Positions 13,601-27,004 of a DNA stretch of 64,000 nucleotides are shown in pieces (position 1 is the first letter of the stretch; every line of letters starts with the position of its first letter). The notes beneath the pieces are model-generated. The model was given only the letters and a program-made list of their open reading frames with translations, ran no database searches and was not told the DNA's origin. A program made the position numbers and the translations under genes. Origin of the DNA: Lagopus muta (Eukaryota; Chordata; Aves; Galliformes; Phasianidae); assembly GCF_023343835.1 (NCBI RefSeq), contig NC_064438.1, positions 15,605,077 through 15,669,076 of the forward strand, written 5' to 3'.

Positions 13601-15319
13601 AAAAGGAGTTTGATACCTAATTCTTTTTCACCCCCCCTCCCTGCAGAGCCAATTTTCACGTTTAGAGGGACCATATAATCTCAAATGTCACTGGCATATG
13701 CTCAGGCTTTGGACTACTACTTTGCACTTGGTAAAAAGCAGCAGCAGAGCATTTTCCTCTATGATAGGAAGATGGCAAACATCTTGACACCAGAGTAAGC
13801 AGTGTTCCCTTGCAGCTGTCTGCTTTTCCTTCCCTGCAAATTCTTTATGGCACAGCTGTGAGTCAAGGACCACATTTCCTCAATACCCTGACCAACTCCA
13901 AGGCGAGATCAACAGCCAGGATTTTTCCTTGTAAGTACAGTGGCTTTAAATTCCCTTTTTTCCTGCCTGGGAACACACCAGAGGTAAGCCCTGGCAATGA
14001 ACAGGCTTTGTTAAGCTCGTTCCCTAGCACATCACAGGAGCTGAGCAATATGCTTGTATGTTCCCCTCTCAGGAGCAGGAATGAGACAGCAACCCACCAC
14101 TCAGAGGCACAGCAGTTAGCAGCCCAACAGTTCCTCCTCTTCAAATGTACGAAGATGTCCTATGCATAAAAGTGGAAAGAAAAAAAATCCTCCTCAAGAT
14201 GACAAGGTAAATTGCAGGCTACAGCAGGCTGTGGCAAATCACAAATCACCCAACTCACCTCTTGCAGAACTCTCATCTAAGCCACATCTCTCACAGGGGG
14301 GAGAGAGGGCTGCTCTGCTCTCCATATAGTGAGGGGAGACCTAAGGCAGACATTCTGCTAGCTGGTGGCACCACTCCTCAGTAAGCAGTGCTCCCACACT
14401 GCACCAGAGCCACCCCTTCTGTGCTGAACGAATGGTATTGACAAGCACAAAGCCCAACACTTCCCCAAACATGTGCAGAGTTTATGTTTACGGAACAGAT
14501 GGACAGTTTAGGTGGCTCCCTGCAGTCACCCTTGGAGCTCTGCCTGCAGCTTACGGCCACCACGAAGCGAAATGAAACATCACCTCTGTCTCCAGGGCAA
14601 CATGGAGGTTGATACGGGGGCATGAACTCCTCCCCTCTGGATTCCACCAAGGCTGAGAAGAGATACTGACATTCACAAGCTGTGACTCACGCCTGCCTCC
14701 TCCATGCTCACGGGCTGCCATGCCAGACATGCCAGCATGAATGGCATCCACATGCTGGCTCCCACAGTGTGTAAAATGGACTGGATCTGTGCTTCCCCCT
14801 TATTTTCTCTAATGTTGGGCTGCTGGGGTCACTGAGGATCAGTGCACTCTGAGAACAACCACGCAGACACTGCTGCTCTTGCTCTGGCAGATTAGCAGAC
14901 AACAGGCCATTAAGGCTCAAACACAACAGAAACCTCCCCTCCAGAAATTCCTACCCCAAACATCTCTTGGTTGAAGTGAATTTAACTAATGGAAAAGTCA
15001 AATAATCCATTGTTTGCAGTCCAGTTACATTCACAAGTGACCAGTTTGCTGGGTGATGTACAGAGCTGAAAGTCTAAATATACAAAGCCAGTACAAGCCC
15101 TAAAACGCTCTGTGTCTATGAGGCTGGTAAGCCACAGTTTGTTATCTAACCAGCTGCCAAGCTGTTAACCTTCCTGACCACCCCGCCTCGTCCCACAAGA
15201 CCAGCAATCTGCTTCCACTAGTGGCTGCTTATGCTTACACCTTTCTAAGGAGCCACCTCCATCCAATAGCTGATTGCACTGCTACCTGAAACACACCTAC
15301 AGACCTGTACTGCACTCTT

Positions 15320-15490
15320 CCAGCTGGCAGGGGAGGACCACAACCACCTGACCAGCCAAAGGAGTTGTGGTTAGAAACGTGGACCAAGCTGGTCATACCC
15401 AAACACGGTCCAGACCCCAAAACCCAACTTCATTTGGCACATAGTATATGAAGTGCAAAATAGTAATTAGCCTCTTGGTGTTTCTCCTGT
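15320..15490. repeat. Unclassified repeat, copy A
   Basis: This segment aligns by eye with 16376-16540. Shared landmarks in order are CCAGCTRGCAGGG, CACCTGACCAGC, AGAAAC, CTCATAC.CAAAC, GTGCAAA and AATTA. Identity is roughly two thirds to three quarters. It is not CR1 or MIR as I know them. It may be an old dispersed repeat or a local duplication. Confidence 0.6.
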
Positions 15491-16375
15491 CTACTTCTCT
15501 CACGTAAAGGGGAAGTGTTCTAGGGTGAGGCATCAGATATAATTTCAACTCACCCAGATCTTTTTCCTACTGCATCTCCCACTCTTTTGACAGCAAAGAT
15601 ACATGGGAAACATTGCATAATTCAGCACAACCACGCAGCTTCTAACAAGCATGCATCTTGCACTCCACAGCTACAGGGATAAAATCCATTTGAGTACAGA
15701 CATCCAGGTAGAGCCTGGCAACTCTGCTGCACCAGCTCCCGCTGCTTTGTTCTGTTTCCCTGGGGCTGCAAAAGTGAACTTTGCTCCTTCTGCATTCAGA
15801 CCCAGTACCAGCAATAGATAAGAAACAACAGTCAGTGCCAAGCGTTTGATGTCACCTATTCCTGGCTCAGCAATAATGGGCCTTTGTCAGGAGAAACCAG
15901 CAGGAACAACCTGTGGTTCTGAGCAACATCCCTCCTCACACCTCCCACACTTCTCACTTCCAGCCTTTCCCGAGATGTTTTGTTTCCTTTCACCACGCTG
16001 CTTCCCACATCCTCACTTGGATGCACTCTCGCCTTTCACACTCGTGCTCAGCAGTAGGTATGATAAGCAACTCAGTGGCAGCCCGTATGGATGTAGCCTA
16101 GAATTCGTACCACAGAGCTCACTGCATGATTAAAACTGTATTTGGTGGTCTGCACTCTGCTGACAGTGGCTGTGGGTCAATATCCAACTGAAGTTATATA
16201 GCTGTTAAGTATTCCATTAACCTCTGCAGAACATTAATTCCCGATGTACTTTCCCATCTATCTAGATAAACATCACTAGCATCCAGCACTGCTGGCATCA
16301 AAAAATGCACACTATACACACATACATGTGCCACCAGCTATTTAAATTTACACCCTTTCTACCTCTGGCACATGT

Positions 16376-16540
16376 CCAGCTAGCAGGGAAAACCATAAGC
16401 ACCTGACCAGCAAGAGCAATTTGTGTGAGAAACACAGACGGAGCCACTCATACACAAACGTAGCTCCCACCTCTCTTATTTTGACATGAAATATCAGGAG
16501 TGCAAAGCAGCAATTATCCTTCTGCTCATTCTGCCTAGAA
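16376..16540. repeat. Unclassified repeat, copy B
   Basis: Second copy of the segment at 15320-15490, in direct orientation and about 1.05 kb away. The flanks on both sides do not align, so the homologous unit is about 165-170 bp. The divergence indicates an old event. Confidence 0.6.
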
Positions 16541-19500
16541 TTTTATTACAGTATAGCAGCCAGGACTCAGGATTAATAGGACTGATTGAAAACATTCCCC
16601 CAGATGCCAGGCTGTTGAGATCACACGCAGAGGAGCCTGGCAGGGGGGAAGGAGCCGAGCACTGCCGAGATGCTCATCGGTGCTGCTGTTACAGTGCTGA
16701 TATCTACCAAGAGCTGGCAGCAAATGGCTTCTGTGCCTTCGGGAGGGATGGTGCAGGTGCTCTCTGCAGACCTGACAGATCACCTCATCTGCATCCTGCA
16801 GCCCTTCCCTTCCAGTCCCTCCCTCCACACTCAAGCTTCAGGCACAGAAAGGGGTGTTTCTTCCAGATTTGAGAGATGGTCACCACTCTCGGGGGAAAGC
16901 TCTGTCAAAGTGCATGTTGCTGCAGCAAGAGGAAAAGCGTGTTCAGAGTTTGAAAGGAAGGATGAAGAAGAGAGAAGGAAGGAGACCTGATCTTCACCAG
17001 AAGGATCTAGAGGATTTTAAACAACCAGGAAGACTTGGTTTCCATTCCTCGCAGCCAAGGAAGTAGGGATGTGCTGTAATTTCCAGGAGTCACCCTCCCT
17101 CCAGCTTTCCATGACCTCAGCAGTTGGTACAAGTGGTCAGGGAGCAGCTGGAGATACCTAGTGTCAAGTCCAAGAGCAGAGATACAGCTGGGGAGTGCAG
17201 GAGGGTCTCTTCGTGAGCTTTAAAGAGCCAGACTGACAAAGCCACTGAGGACAGTAGCAGTAGACTTGAACATGAAACAGCAAAGCTCCCCTATTTTTGT
17301 TTTTCACATTTGGTACTTCCACATTTTATCTCTCAAAGCTTTATTCTTTGGCAGAAGGTACAAGAAAAATCACAGGAACAACATGATTGCGTTACAAGAC
17401 ACCTGGAAACACCAGACAAGATTGTTCGAAACAGAAGCCAGACTTCACAGAAGTGAATTTACCATGGCCAACCAACCCTGGGACACATAGCTCAGAACCC
17501 CTTCACAGCTTCCTCAAAAGCAAGAGAATTGTTCCTTGGTCTGTGTGTGTGCAAAGGAAACAGCCACAGATTTGCACTATAACTGTGACTAGCCGTGAAT
17601 AATACGGAATGTTCTTTGGAAACTTCTTAGCAGATAGATACCACGCCATCAGCCACCCCCATCTTGAATTTTTGCTTCACAAAGGGATACAAGCAGCTTT
17701 CTTCCACCCCCTTGCTGAAGAATCTCTCCCACCCAATAGCAAAAATTTGAGGAGGCCACACCAGAAATGTCCTTTGCAGAGCCAGGACTTTGACAATGTA
17801 TGCCTTACTGCACTCACAAAGAAGCAACATGAAGCGTAAGCCAGCACAGCAGCAGTATGGCAGCACTCAAGGCTGGATTCGTCGTGTGCTGTTTGGAGGA
17901 AGAAAAGGGGCCGTGGGAAGAGAGAGGAACACAACAATTCTGCAGACAAGCAGGAACAACACAGGCAGTACATGGCAAGACAGCGTGCCAAACCGCGCTA
18001 GCAGGGGTCACGGCCACAAAATCTCACACTGATCAGCAAAGCTGCTGATGCTGCACAGGCTGCAAGGGGTTGGCAGTCAATGGGAGTGAAGTGAGGCAGT
18101 TCATCTCTCCTGTGTCATGCTGCAGTCTGACAGAACGAGACGTGTTTTGCTTTTAGTAGAACTACCTGGCAGCATAAAGGAAAAGCAATGCTGCAAAGGG
18201 CTGCTGCTGTTCATCCTACACAGCACTAATGACGGCACAAATCATCGAGTGAAACCCTGAAGGGCAGGAAATGTGGTCGTGTTTATCTCAAATACAGACT
18301 TAGGCCAAATTGCTGTGCCTGTTTCCTACTTGCTTCCAAACTGGCATGGTGCTTTCGTTCTGCACAAAAAAAAACACTGGGAAGCCAAAGCATTTATGAA
18401 AAATCTTTTTAGGTGGTGCTCTTAGGTAACTCAGAAGATGGCTTCTATCATAGGTTCAAGAGGAGAGCCACAGTTTCAGTCTTGCTATCAAAGCTCCATC
18501 TTCTCAAGTGCTCTGCTCTTCGCACTGTCCCTAAAAGCAAGTCCTCCCATAGTATACCTGCCTTGAGATAGGAGGAAAATGTGGCAGGAAGGACTGACCA
18601 CTTTGGACTCCAGAGTGAAACATGAACAGCTGTCACACATGGGACATTATTCCAAACAAACAGACAAGATATGTTCTTATTGTTTACTGAGGCCAATGTA
18701 GAGCAAGGACTGCCAGGACTTTCACCAGGCAGCTGAGACCAATAATTCTCCCCTATTACAGAAGGACTCTACCAAGAAACTATTATTTAACAGAAGTCAC
18801 ATGCATTGGGTAGCTGATGGAAGCTTCAGAACAAGATATTTTTTGCAGAAAAAGGCATGTGGATAAAAAGATGTCCGTAACAGGAACACAAGGACATCAG
18901 GACACTACAGAGCAAGGATGTAATCTCAGGGTACTTACACAGAGGAGCTCAAAGGCTGCCGGCTGCTTCCACTCACAACCCAAGCTCTCAGCAAGGATAT
19001 CTGACTTGAAATACCAGCATCTTTGAGCAGCTGTACCAAGCCAGAGCAAAGACCTGCACATGCTGGACACCTCTCTCTGACAGGCTGCCATCTCTGGTAA
19101 AACTCTGATAAACTCTAAGTGATGCTGTCCCAAATATTCCCAAGATCCCAACAGTTTCTGGATCGGGATCCTGTCCTATGTACAAACTCCTTCAGAAAAA
19201 AATTTGCACCTGCTTTTCTAGTTTACCTTGAGCTCATGTAGTTTTTGTTACCTATAGCATTCTTTAGCACAGCATCACAGCTCTTAACTATGACTAGCAT
19301 GAAGGACAGATCCTTTTTCTTCTCCATGAAATAGAGCTTAGTGAAGAGCCACTCCCCACACAGACGAATGACGCGCTACATCAAACAGAGGTGTCAAAGA
19401 GATTTCCTTAAAATGGTAGCTTTTACTCATGAAAGCCTGACATAATGATAGAAAAGTAGACCCAGTTTATGCTAAAGACTACTAGACACTCAGTTTATAT

Positions 19501-20369
19501 GAACTCAGTCACCTCCCATGTTCAAGCAGTCCTGCTCAGTCTATCACTCATTTTGTCCACCAAACTTACTGAGACCAAGCTTGCTCAGTGCTGAGACATA
19601 TTCGAAACAGTTCTTTTCCTCTTCATTTCAGCCTGTAACAGCTCAAAAGAGCCACGCTATGCTCTCCTCATCTCAAGCAATCATTGTTTGATAGCAATAA
19701 CAGTCAAGCAGGATGGGGAAGGACATCTGCCTGAGACTCTCCAGCTCCAGCAACACCCAGACAGCATCTATAGCACCAAAGATCCCTTAAGAGTCTAGGC
19801 AACAGCCTCACCCAGGGCAACTGAAACATCTTTTGAAAAAGGGCCGTGCTTCAAAACTGGTTCAAGAAAATGGCAGCCCCTGGGCACCACCTCTGGTGTG
19901 TGATGACATTTACTGACCCCCTGTTCTAGCAGACACCGCTGGAGCTCTCACAGAAAGAAAGGCAGCGCGTGAGGGACATGAGGGAGGGGCGCTTCGAGGG
20001 ATGCTCTGGGCAAGCGTAAGCTTCTAGGGCTTGTCAAGATACAGCAGGACACCGCAACAGGTTGATCATGGACGTCCTTGAGAAGAACCAGATTTTACTT
20101 TGTTGTTAAATGTACAGCAGTTTGCAGTATTTGTAAGACAACACAGCAGAGACTACCAGGAGAGCCCTCACGGCGAGGGACACACAGCGCAGCACTGACC
20201 CAGCTCCACGTGAAGGCAGCGGGACATCGCCCGGACTCCTAGCCGGCCCCACTCTCCCCATCCTCTGCCTCTAGCAGCCCTACAAGTTGAAGTAGGGGCA
20301 GGACAAGAAAAACACCTTTCAAGGGGAAAGAACGGAGTCGGCCCTCGGACACCACGGGCACCACGCACA

Positions 20370-20418
20370 CACACAAATACACACAAACCCACAAATACAC
20401 ACAAACACGCACGCACAC
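20370..20418. repeat. CA-rich low-complexity tract
   Basis: Interrupted CACACA / CAAATACA / CACGCA sequence at the edge of the CpG island. It is simple sequence with no further signal. Confidence 0.7.
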
Positions 20419-20564
20419 GCCGCCTCCCGGCCGGCAGCCCCCACGCGCTGCCCCCTCGCCGCTTCCCGCCCCGCGCCACACAGCGCTACCGGCCGCGGGG
20501 AGCCCCGCGCGCCGCTCCCCCCTCACACCCCGTGCGTCCGCCATTTCGGGGCGCCCCGCCTCAC

Positions 20565-20780
20565 CCCTCAGCGGCACCGCGCCGGACCGCCGTGCTCCGC
20601 GCCGCCTCGCGCCCCGACCTGCCGAGCGGAGAGGGAGGGAGGGAGGGAAGGGAGCACGGCAGGAAGCGGGGAGGGAGGGGAGGAGGGCGGCACGGCTCGC
20701 CCGGCCCGGCCCAGCCCCGGGACGCCCAGCGGGCGGTGCCTCGGCAGCGAGCCGTCACGTACAGTCCGCCCGGCGGCCGG
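20565..20780 (-). other. CD151: Candidate CD151 non-coding exon 1
   Basis: CD151 needs a 5' non-coding exon, because its start-codon exon begins with a splice acceptor. A donor-like GTGAGG follows TGAGGG at 20570-20565 on the minus strand, downstream of the TATA-like patch. A second candidate donor (CGG then GTGAGG) ends an exon at 20963. The start and the choice of donor are guesses, and RNA 5' ends would decide. Confidence 0.3.
20632..20652 (+). other. G-quadruplex-forming motif in the CpG island
   Basis: Five GGG runs separated by one or two A residues (GAGGGAGGGAGGGAGGGAAG core) lie on the + strand, which would be the template strand for CD151. Further GGG-rich sequence follows to about 20690. 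This fits the standard G3+N1-7 quadruplex pattern. In-cell folding is unknown. Confidence 0.7.
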
Positions 20781-21354
20781 CATGTGTTGTCGGAGCCCCT
20801 TCGGCTTTGAAAAATAGAATAAAATAAAATAATTTTTTTGTAAAACAAAGCACCCCGATTTCCGTCCACCTGCAGTGCCTGCGGCGCGGTCTCGGCGCGC
20901 TGTGCAAGCGCGAAAGCGCGCCCTGCGGCAGCGACCTCTGCCTCCCGCCGCCTTTACCTCACCCGCCGTTCCCATGGCCGCAGGCACCACGTTGTGAAGA
21001 ACACGAGCTCTTCTTTTTCCAAGCCTTTCCCTTTTTAGAGGCGTCAGAGCTGCTGGTTAAAGATCTTTCCAGGAGACATCCTGCACATTGAGATCAAGCC
21101 CTGACTGGCACATTGCCTCATCCTTCCATTACCTCATTTCAACTTCGGTCCAAATACTGCAGTTAGCAGCCCGCTGGGATCTGCAGGAAGGGAAACCCCA
21201 CCTGCTCCCCTCAGAGACTGAGCGGTCTCAGTTTCTTAGGGCTGGCTGGGAAGGGATGAGAGCTGAGCAGGGAGTGAGGGAAAAGGCCAGTTGAGGGCCT
21301 ACTGGTTGTTGGCCTCTACTGTGCCTTAACTAGGGTCCCATGTACCCAGTCACT

Positions 21355-21690
21355 TCATAGAATCATTCCTGTTGGAAAAGACCTCTAAGATGACCAAGCC
21401 CAACCCCCAGCCCACCCCACCATGCCCACTGACCTCATCCCTCAGTGCCACATCTACCCTTTCCTTGTACACGTCTAGGGATGGTGATTGCACCACCTCC
21501 CTGGGCAGCCTGTGCCACTGCCCCACCGCTTTTTCTAAGAATTTTTTCCTAATATCCAACCTGAACCTCCCCATATCATCCTATCACTGTTCCTGGGAGA
21601 AGAGGCTGACCCCCACCATGCCATAACCTCCTTTCAGGTCACTGTAGAGAGAGAGATAAGGTCTCCCCTGAGCCCCCTCTTCATCTTTTT
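21355..21690 (-). mobile_element. CR1 LINE 3' fragment (antisense)
   Basis: The + strand starts TAGAATCATTCCTGTTGGAA and continues with the usual antisense CR1 order: AAGACCTCTAAGATGACC, CTCAGTGCCACATC, ACCACCTCCCTGGGCAGCC, then TTTTTCCTAATATCCAACC. The element is therefore 5'-truncated and inserted in minus orientation. It lies just upstream of the CD151 CpG island. CR1 is the dominant avian retroposon, and this is the main evidence that the host is a bird. Confidence 0.93.
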
Positions 21691-24600
21691 TTCAGTGAGT
21701 ATTCAATTATTCAATGGATACCACACTCTTTAAGGCAACAGACCAAGATGGACAGCCTAAGAAGTTCTGTATGGACTGCTAGGAGAGACTCACTTCTCAG
21801 CACTTTTGCTCTGATGATGTTCACCATCATCCGGTTTGCAGTGAGTCAGAGGGAAGGGGCGCGTTCAAAGAACAGGGGCTGTGTTAGACCAAAATCAGCA
21901 GACAACAGCCCACTTCACACAGAGCTGGGCAGGGCAAGAAAAAGGAAAGCCTGCAGATAATCGTGAGCTATACCACAGTGTCCCCTTTCCCCCCAGTCCC
22001 TCAGGAATATGCAGGAGTCCAGTAGCACGGTTGTGTCATGCAGGGATTTACACTGCAACACTTTGCTGTTTCAGTGCTCACCTGTAGGAGCCGTCACCAC
22101 TACCTCTGCCCAGAACTGCGCAAATGCAACCTCTGTAAACGATTAATTAGATATATCTTTATCTTGAAAAAGAACTAATTTTATCTGGCCAGTTCTACTG
22201 TGGCCTAGTCACTTCTAAAGAAGCATGCAGCTAATCTTCTGCTCGCAGAATCAGGCCATATTAAACTGCTTGGCTTGAGATGTTTAAAGCGTGCCTCAGG
22301 GGCTCGAGGAATCTGGAGCCAGATTATTGTAGCTGCACCAACTGAAATTTCAGCATGGCTCATTAACAGGCAGATAAGTAATGAGCAGACTGACAGCAGC
22401 TCAACGAACTACCAAAGCACTGAGCTGCAGTACAGTGGATCTACTGGAGCCAAGAGATTTTCAAATGAAGTATTTAAAGGTACATAGCATAAGTTCCAAG
22501 ATGCATCTATATCCAGACATGAAGTATTTGTTTTATATAAGGACTAAGTAATTAATAAGTAAAAAGAGAGAAAACATATTAACAGTAGAGGGTAATAGAA
22601 AATAATCCAGGAGAGACCCAAAGGGACTGATGAAATGTCTGTGGATGGATCTCTTGGAGTTTAAGCTGCTGGAATAAAGTGGCTCTAGGGCAACTGGTGA
22701 GCCACTATGCAGTTGTGAAATTCCTATGAGCAGCACCTCAGGAACAAGCTTGCCTGGAAAGAGCAAAGGCACTCCATAAAGCCACAGCCAAAAGCTGGGT
22801 GCATGTGCTTTATCACTGATTGATGATGAACCTTTGCAAGTGGGGTCCTGCATTGCCCAGTTTCTTTCCAGGCACTCTGGGTCAACACCACTGAGCCTCC
22901 AGCCCCAAGAATGCAGCACATGAGATGAGTGGAAAATGCTGTCACGTCTCCAACATGTTCAAGTAGAAGTGACAGTGTTAAAACAGCAGAGAATCAAGAT
23001 CCTCATCTGTCCTCTTACAGGGGTTTTCTAGCAATGCTATGTATCATTCCCTGAGCTTTAGCCCCCTGTCTCACCTATCACAGTCATAGGTAAAAACAAA
23101 CAAACATCCAAGGCCTTTCGTGATTCCTTCATTTGTCCCGTGGGAAAGCTTTAAACTTAGCACCAGGGCTTAATGCTCTCTCTTCATCCCTATTTTGGCC
23201 TGCCAAAGAGATGCTGTCAGGCTAATCCTGTTATGTTTATCCTTAGCATATTAACATGAAAGAGATGAGTGAAACGCAAGGCAAAGCAGGGTCCCCTTGC
23301 CTGCGTGCAAGAACTTTATGGGACTGTGGGCGCTTGTCAGAGCAGCTGTTTTTTTTCTTCTTTGCTCTTAGCCCGATTGTATACACAGCTGCAGTGCTGC
23401 ATGGGCCAGCATGAGCTTTGAGGCTGTAAGAAGCGTACTTTCTCGTGATACATTTCCAAAATGCTTTATAGATTATGTGCAAAAAGTCACCTGTCCACTC
23501 AGAGACTGCAGCCAATGCAGTGCCGCAATAAGCTCTCAGGCAGTCAGTTTTTCATCAATTATCTCATACCACCTCAGGATGTCCCTGTTATTTGCTTTTT
23601 GCTTATACTGGAGTTGCCAACAGTCACTCGAAGAGTGTGGCTTCTCCCAGGATCTCCATTCAGCAACAGGAGAAATTCTCACACTGTCTTGGTTTTGGCT
23701 GGAATCTCATTAATTGTCTTCATAGTAGCTGGTATGGTGCTGTGTTTTGGACTTCTTTCATGAAAATAGCAGTGATAGCACACCAGTGTTTTAGTTATTA
23801 CAAAGGAGTGGATACACAGAGTCAAGGGCTCTTCTGCTTCTTCGGTTGTGAGTGTCTAGGTCTTCCAATAGGAAATGTAAATACTGTCCAGGAAACCAAC
23901 AAAACACCATTGCACCATCCAGTATAAAACACACCCTAGTGCTTACTGCTGTCCAACCTCTGTGCCACTTTATCATAGGCAAAACACAAGTTCACCCTGT
24001 TCCTGCTAAAAAAAGTTACAGTGCACTACTTCCCGTGTTGTTTGTTTATAGCAAGGGAAATGAGTAATAATTTCTGTGGCCAGAGCTATGGATAGATACT
24101 TCTGTAAGACACTGACATGTTGAAATAAATATAGGGTACAAGGTCTAAGAGCTATGAAATTCCTAACTCTGGTGAACAGGATGCATGAGCGTTATTAAAT
24201 ATGTCTGGTTCTACAAGCATAAATACAAGGAAACAATGTGCCATGTTTGAAAGCTCTACGCTGGCCCCAGACTCTGGGGAAGCATCTCCTTAATTCCCCC
24301 TGCTCTGCCTTCCCTGATCATCCAGACTCAGACTCTGGCTGTTTTAAAGAGAAAAAAACAAGACAGAAGATGAATTGCTCCTGTGCTTATCTGGAAACAA
24401 GGGTTTCTCATCCACTCACTCCTTGCTTATTACTTACAAGTCTCCTATACATATCACCACCAGGAACACACTTCTAAACCCTTCCTGAGCACTACATGCT
24501 GCAGCAGGCAACTAAATCAAGTGAGACTGAATCTCTTGCAACTCCTGAAAAAAAACTCAACACAAACATTTGCAAGACAGTATTTCTTTATTGCCTGCAC

Positions 24601-26604
24601 CCTGCTTGCCCGCTAAGAAAACATCCTTAAGACTGTACATTAAGAACAACCAACCAACCAAAAACAAACAAAAAACAAACACGTGGTAGTTCTTCCTGTT
24701 GCAGTATGACAGTGCTGAGGAAGGTAATTACCACATGCTGCATGGTACGTGTGTGCCAGGTATACTTTACTCCTTTATCTTTCATGTGCTTTTTACACAG
24801 TGTGGGAGCTGCACATTCAAACCATATTAGCAGATTAGATACCATACTTTTCTTCTGCTGCAGCTTCCAAAATCCTGCCCAGCACGCTGTTGCAGGTAAG
24901 TAAATTTTGGTGTTATTGATGTGCCCACTGAAGATGTCAATTCTTATTGCCTGTTCTTATTAACCTACAACTGGAGCACGACGCAAATGAATTGTTGACA
25001 GCAGCTCCTCCAACTCAGCTAGTGAATTTTAGTGACTTAGCAGGTGACAGTGTCTGTACTCCTCCATGGCCACATTGGTTAGAATGCACAAAATCCACAT
25101 CTGCATTTGGACAGTCATCTGGTACAAGGCAGTCTAAAGTTTTGTGTTTTCCAAGAACAGAGATTTCACTTCACAAACATCCTTTCTTGCAAACATTAGC
25201 AGTTCCACTGGAAGCGCTGCTGGTGTTACCTAAGCTCAAAACCAGAAGCCCTAGTTTCTTCAGGACCTCTTCTAATGTACGGCTTCCTGGTCAGTTTGTG
25301 CAGTTAAATTCACCAGCTGTACAATAGCAAGAACCACAGTCAGCAGTAAGGACTGAGCAGACATGTAGTACTTTGGGCTATTTCTTTAAGTCAGGAACCT
25401 GGCTCTTCCGGAGAGAATCTTCCTCTTTCTCACTAGAAGTAAATGGCACTGGGAGGAACCATGGAAAGACTGTGTAATGCAGTAGGTGACTCAGATCACT
25501 TTTCCTGCATGGAATATTCCCAGAGAAATTTGTGCAGCAAACAGATATTTGGAGCCAGAGTAATTGCCCTATCCCATGAGAGGAAGGAGGTGATAAATAC
25601 AGGCCTTGCCTATGCTGAGGGTTGGAGAACTGTTTCCTAGCTGCGGTATCACATATTGTGCCCAAGATTTCAAAGACACATAAAGAAATGGGCTCAAGGA
25701 GAAAGCCACAAAGCTTTAAAAACAACTGAGCTACAAAACAGAGGAAGAAAGGCTCTTCACACCCAGGCACAGTAGCAGCTACTCAGAGCCAAGGCAGCTG
25801 AGAGAGATGCTTGTGGGGCCAGTTCCTACCTCAGCCATCATGTCTTCTCATTCTGCTTTGCACCACTCCATGGTGGAAAACAAGCTCCTTCTTAACAGGA
25901 ATAGGTGCAGCCCTTGTCTTGCTGAGGCCCTTCATAAGGAAATTGAGGTTAATGCACAAGGTCACTGTGAAAGCAAAAATTTCACTATGTACCCGTTGCA
26001 GCTGAGGCAGCTGCCTCGTGCTTCCAGCCCAAGTACATTTCAAAGCACTGCTGTCAGGCCAGCGGGGTGGAATCTGGGCACATTTCAGTACTGCGGATAT
26101 GTGCACTCCTAACTGCTGAAGACCTTTCAGGAAAGAATAAAAGAATGGGAGGAAGCAGGCAGCATTCAGCCTTAAAGCAGGCTATACATGGCTCCCAGTA
26201 GATACAGCACAGCTCCCACAACAGGTTATGGAACAGCAGCACGTACCAGCGCAGCAGTCGCCTGTGAGTCCCAGGGCAACTGCTCTGTGTTCTGTGAACA
26301 GTACAAGAAGGAGAGTAGTGAAGTTCGTTAGGGTAGCACAGTGAAGAAAGCCAGTAGGATGAACGGTTTTAGCAGTTCATGCTATATCCACATATGGAAG
26401 CAGTTATCTACAGTGTTGGCCAGTCAAACCAGATTTCCAACCAAGTGCAGAGCCTGATTCAGATCTTAGAAGAACAGGCAAAGGCTTCCCTGTCTACCAC
26501 AGCAAGCTGTCAGCTGGGCTTTGCTGTTATAAAGCCAAGAAAATTCTGCTCTTAGTGAGAGAAAGATTCACTACCTAGAGTTCGCCGAAATTTAAAATCA
26601 TCTC
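21691..26604. other. Intergenic DNA between CRACR2B and CD151
   Basis: About 4.9 kb from the CR1 fragment to the CRACR2B poly(A) signal. It is AT-leaning with short unconnected open frames and no splice-consistent exon I can support. There is a run of CAAC/AAAC simple sequence near 24650-24682. Confidence 0.6.
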
Positions 26605-26610
26605 TTTATT
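26605..26610 (-). terminator. CRACR2B: Poly(A) signal AATAAA for CRACR2B
   Basis: TTTATT on the + strand reads AATAAA on the minus strand, about 395 nt past the CRACR2B stop codon. It is the first canonical signal I find downstream and implies a short 3'UTR. The exact cleavage site is not determined. Confidence 0.6.
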
Positions 26611-27004
26611 TCTTATACTAAAATAATCGAATTAACACCCTCTGTGTCCTCCCCTCTGCTGCAAGACAACATTTTTGCCAGAAACTAAAGGAGCAAGACT
26701 TCATCATTTTACATGGAAATGATGCCTCTGGACAGAGGACCAAGTCTGTGCCATTTGCTAAGGCCTGCCAAATTCCCCCAAGAGATCAGAGGCCTCCTAT
26801 AATCAGGGCTGGACATGCAGGTGGGAAAGGGAACAGTACAGACCATATGCACATTCTGCCCTGATTGAGTGCATTGAAATTCCCAGATGGGAAAAAGTTG
26901 CAGATTCCCTAAATCTCTGCAGACATGATACCATCAGATTCAACTTGCTGAGAAGGAATTCCAACGGTGCTGACCCTTGGCTCTTGCTGACACACTGATG
27001 TTCC

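Larger units (their letters stand above)
3091..20500 (-). other. CD151: CD151 intron 1 (~17.5 kb)
   Basis: This is the first intron of CD151, between the presumed non-coding exon 1 in the CpG island and the exon with the start codon. It holds a (CA)n tract, a MIR-like fragment, a long AGAGG pentanucleotide array and a pair of related unclassified repeats (all listed separately). No open reading frame in it looks like a conserved protein. Conserved regulatory elements may exist but cannot be recognised without an alignment. Confidence 0.65.
20160..20990 (-). promoter_or_regulatory. CD151: CpG island, probable CD151 promoter
   Basis: This is the only strongly CpG-rich stretch in the window. 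It is dense in CG, GCGC and GGCGG compared with its AT-richer flanks. It lies upstream (minus strand) of the CD151 coding exons and about 5.6 kb past the CRACR2B poly(A) signal. Visible motifs include an AT-rich TATA-like patch (20810-20840), a TACGTGAC CRE/E-box-like site near 20757-20764 and a YY1-like core (AAATGGCGG on the minus strand, 20538-20546). A bidirectional or + strand transcript cannot be excluded. Confidence 0.8.

Noticed and set aside
20239..20990. Open frames of 90-140 codons on both strands in the CpG island
   Set aside because: GC-rich sequence has few stop codons. None of these frames has a recognisable domain or splice link to the CD151 coding exons.
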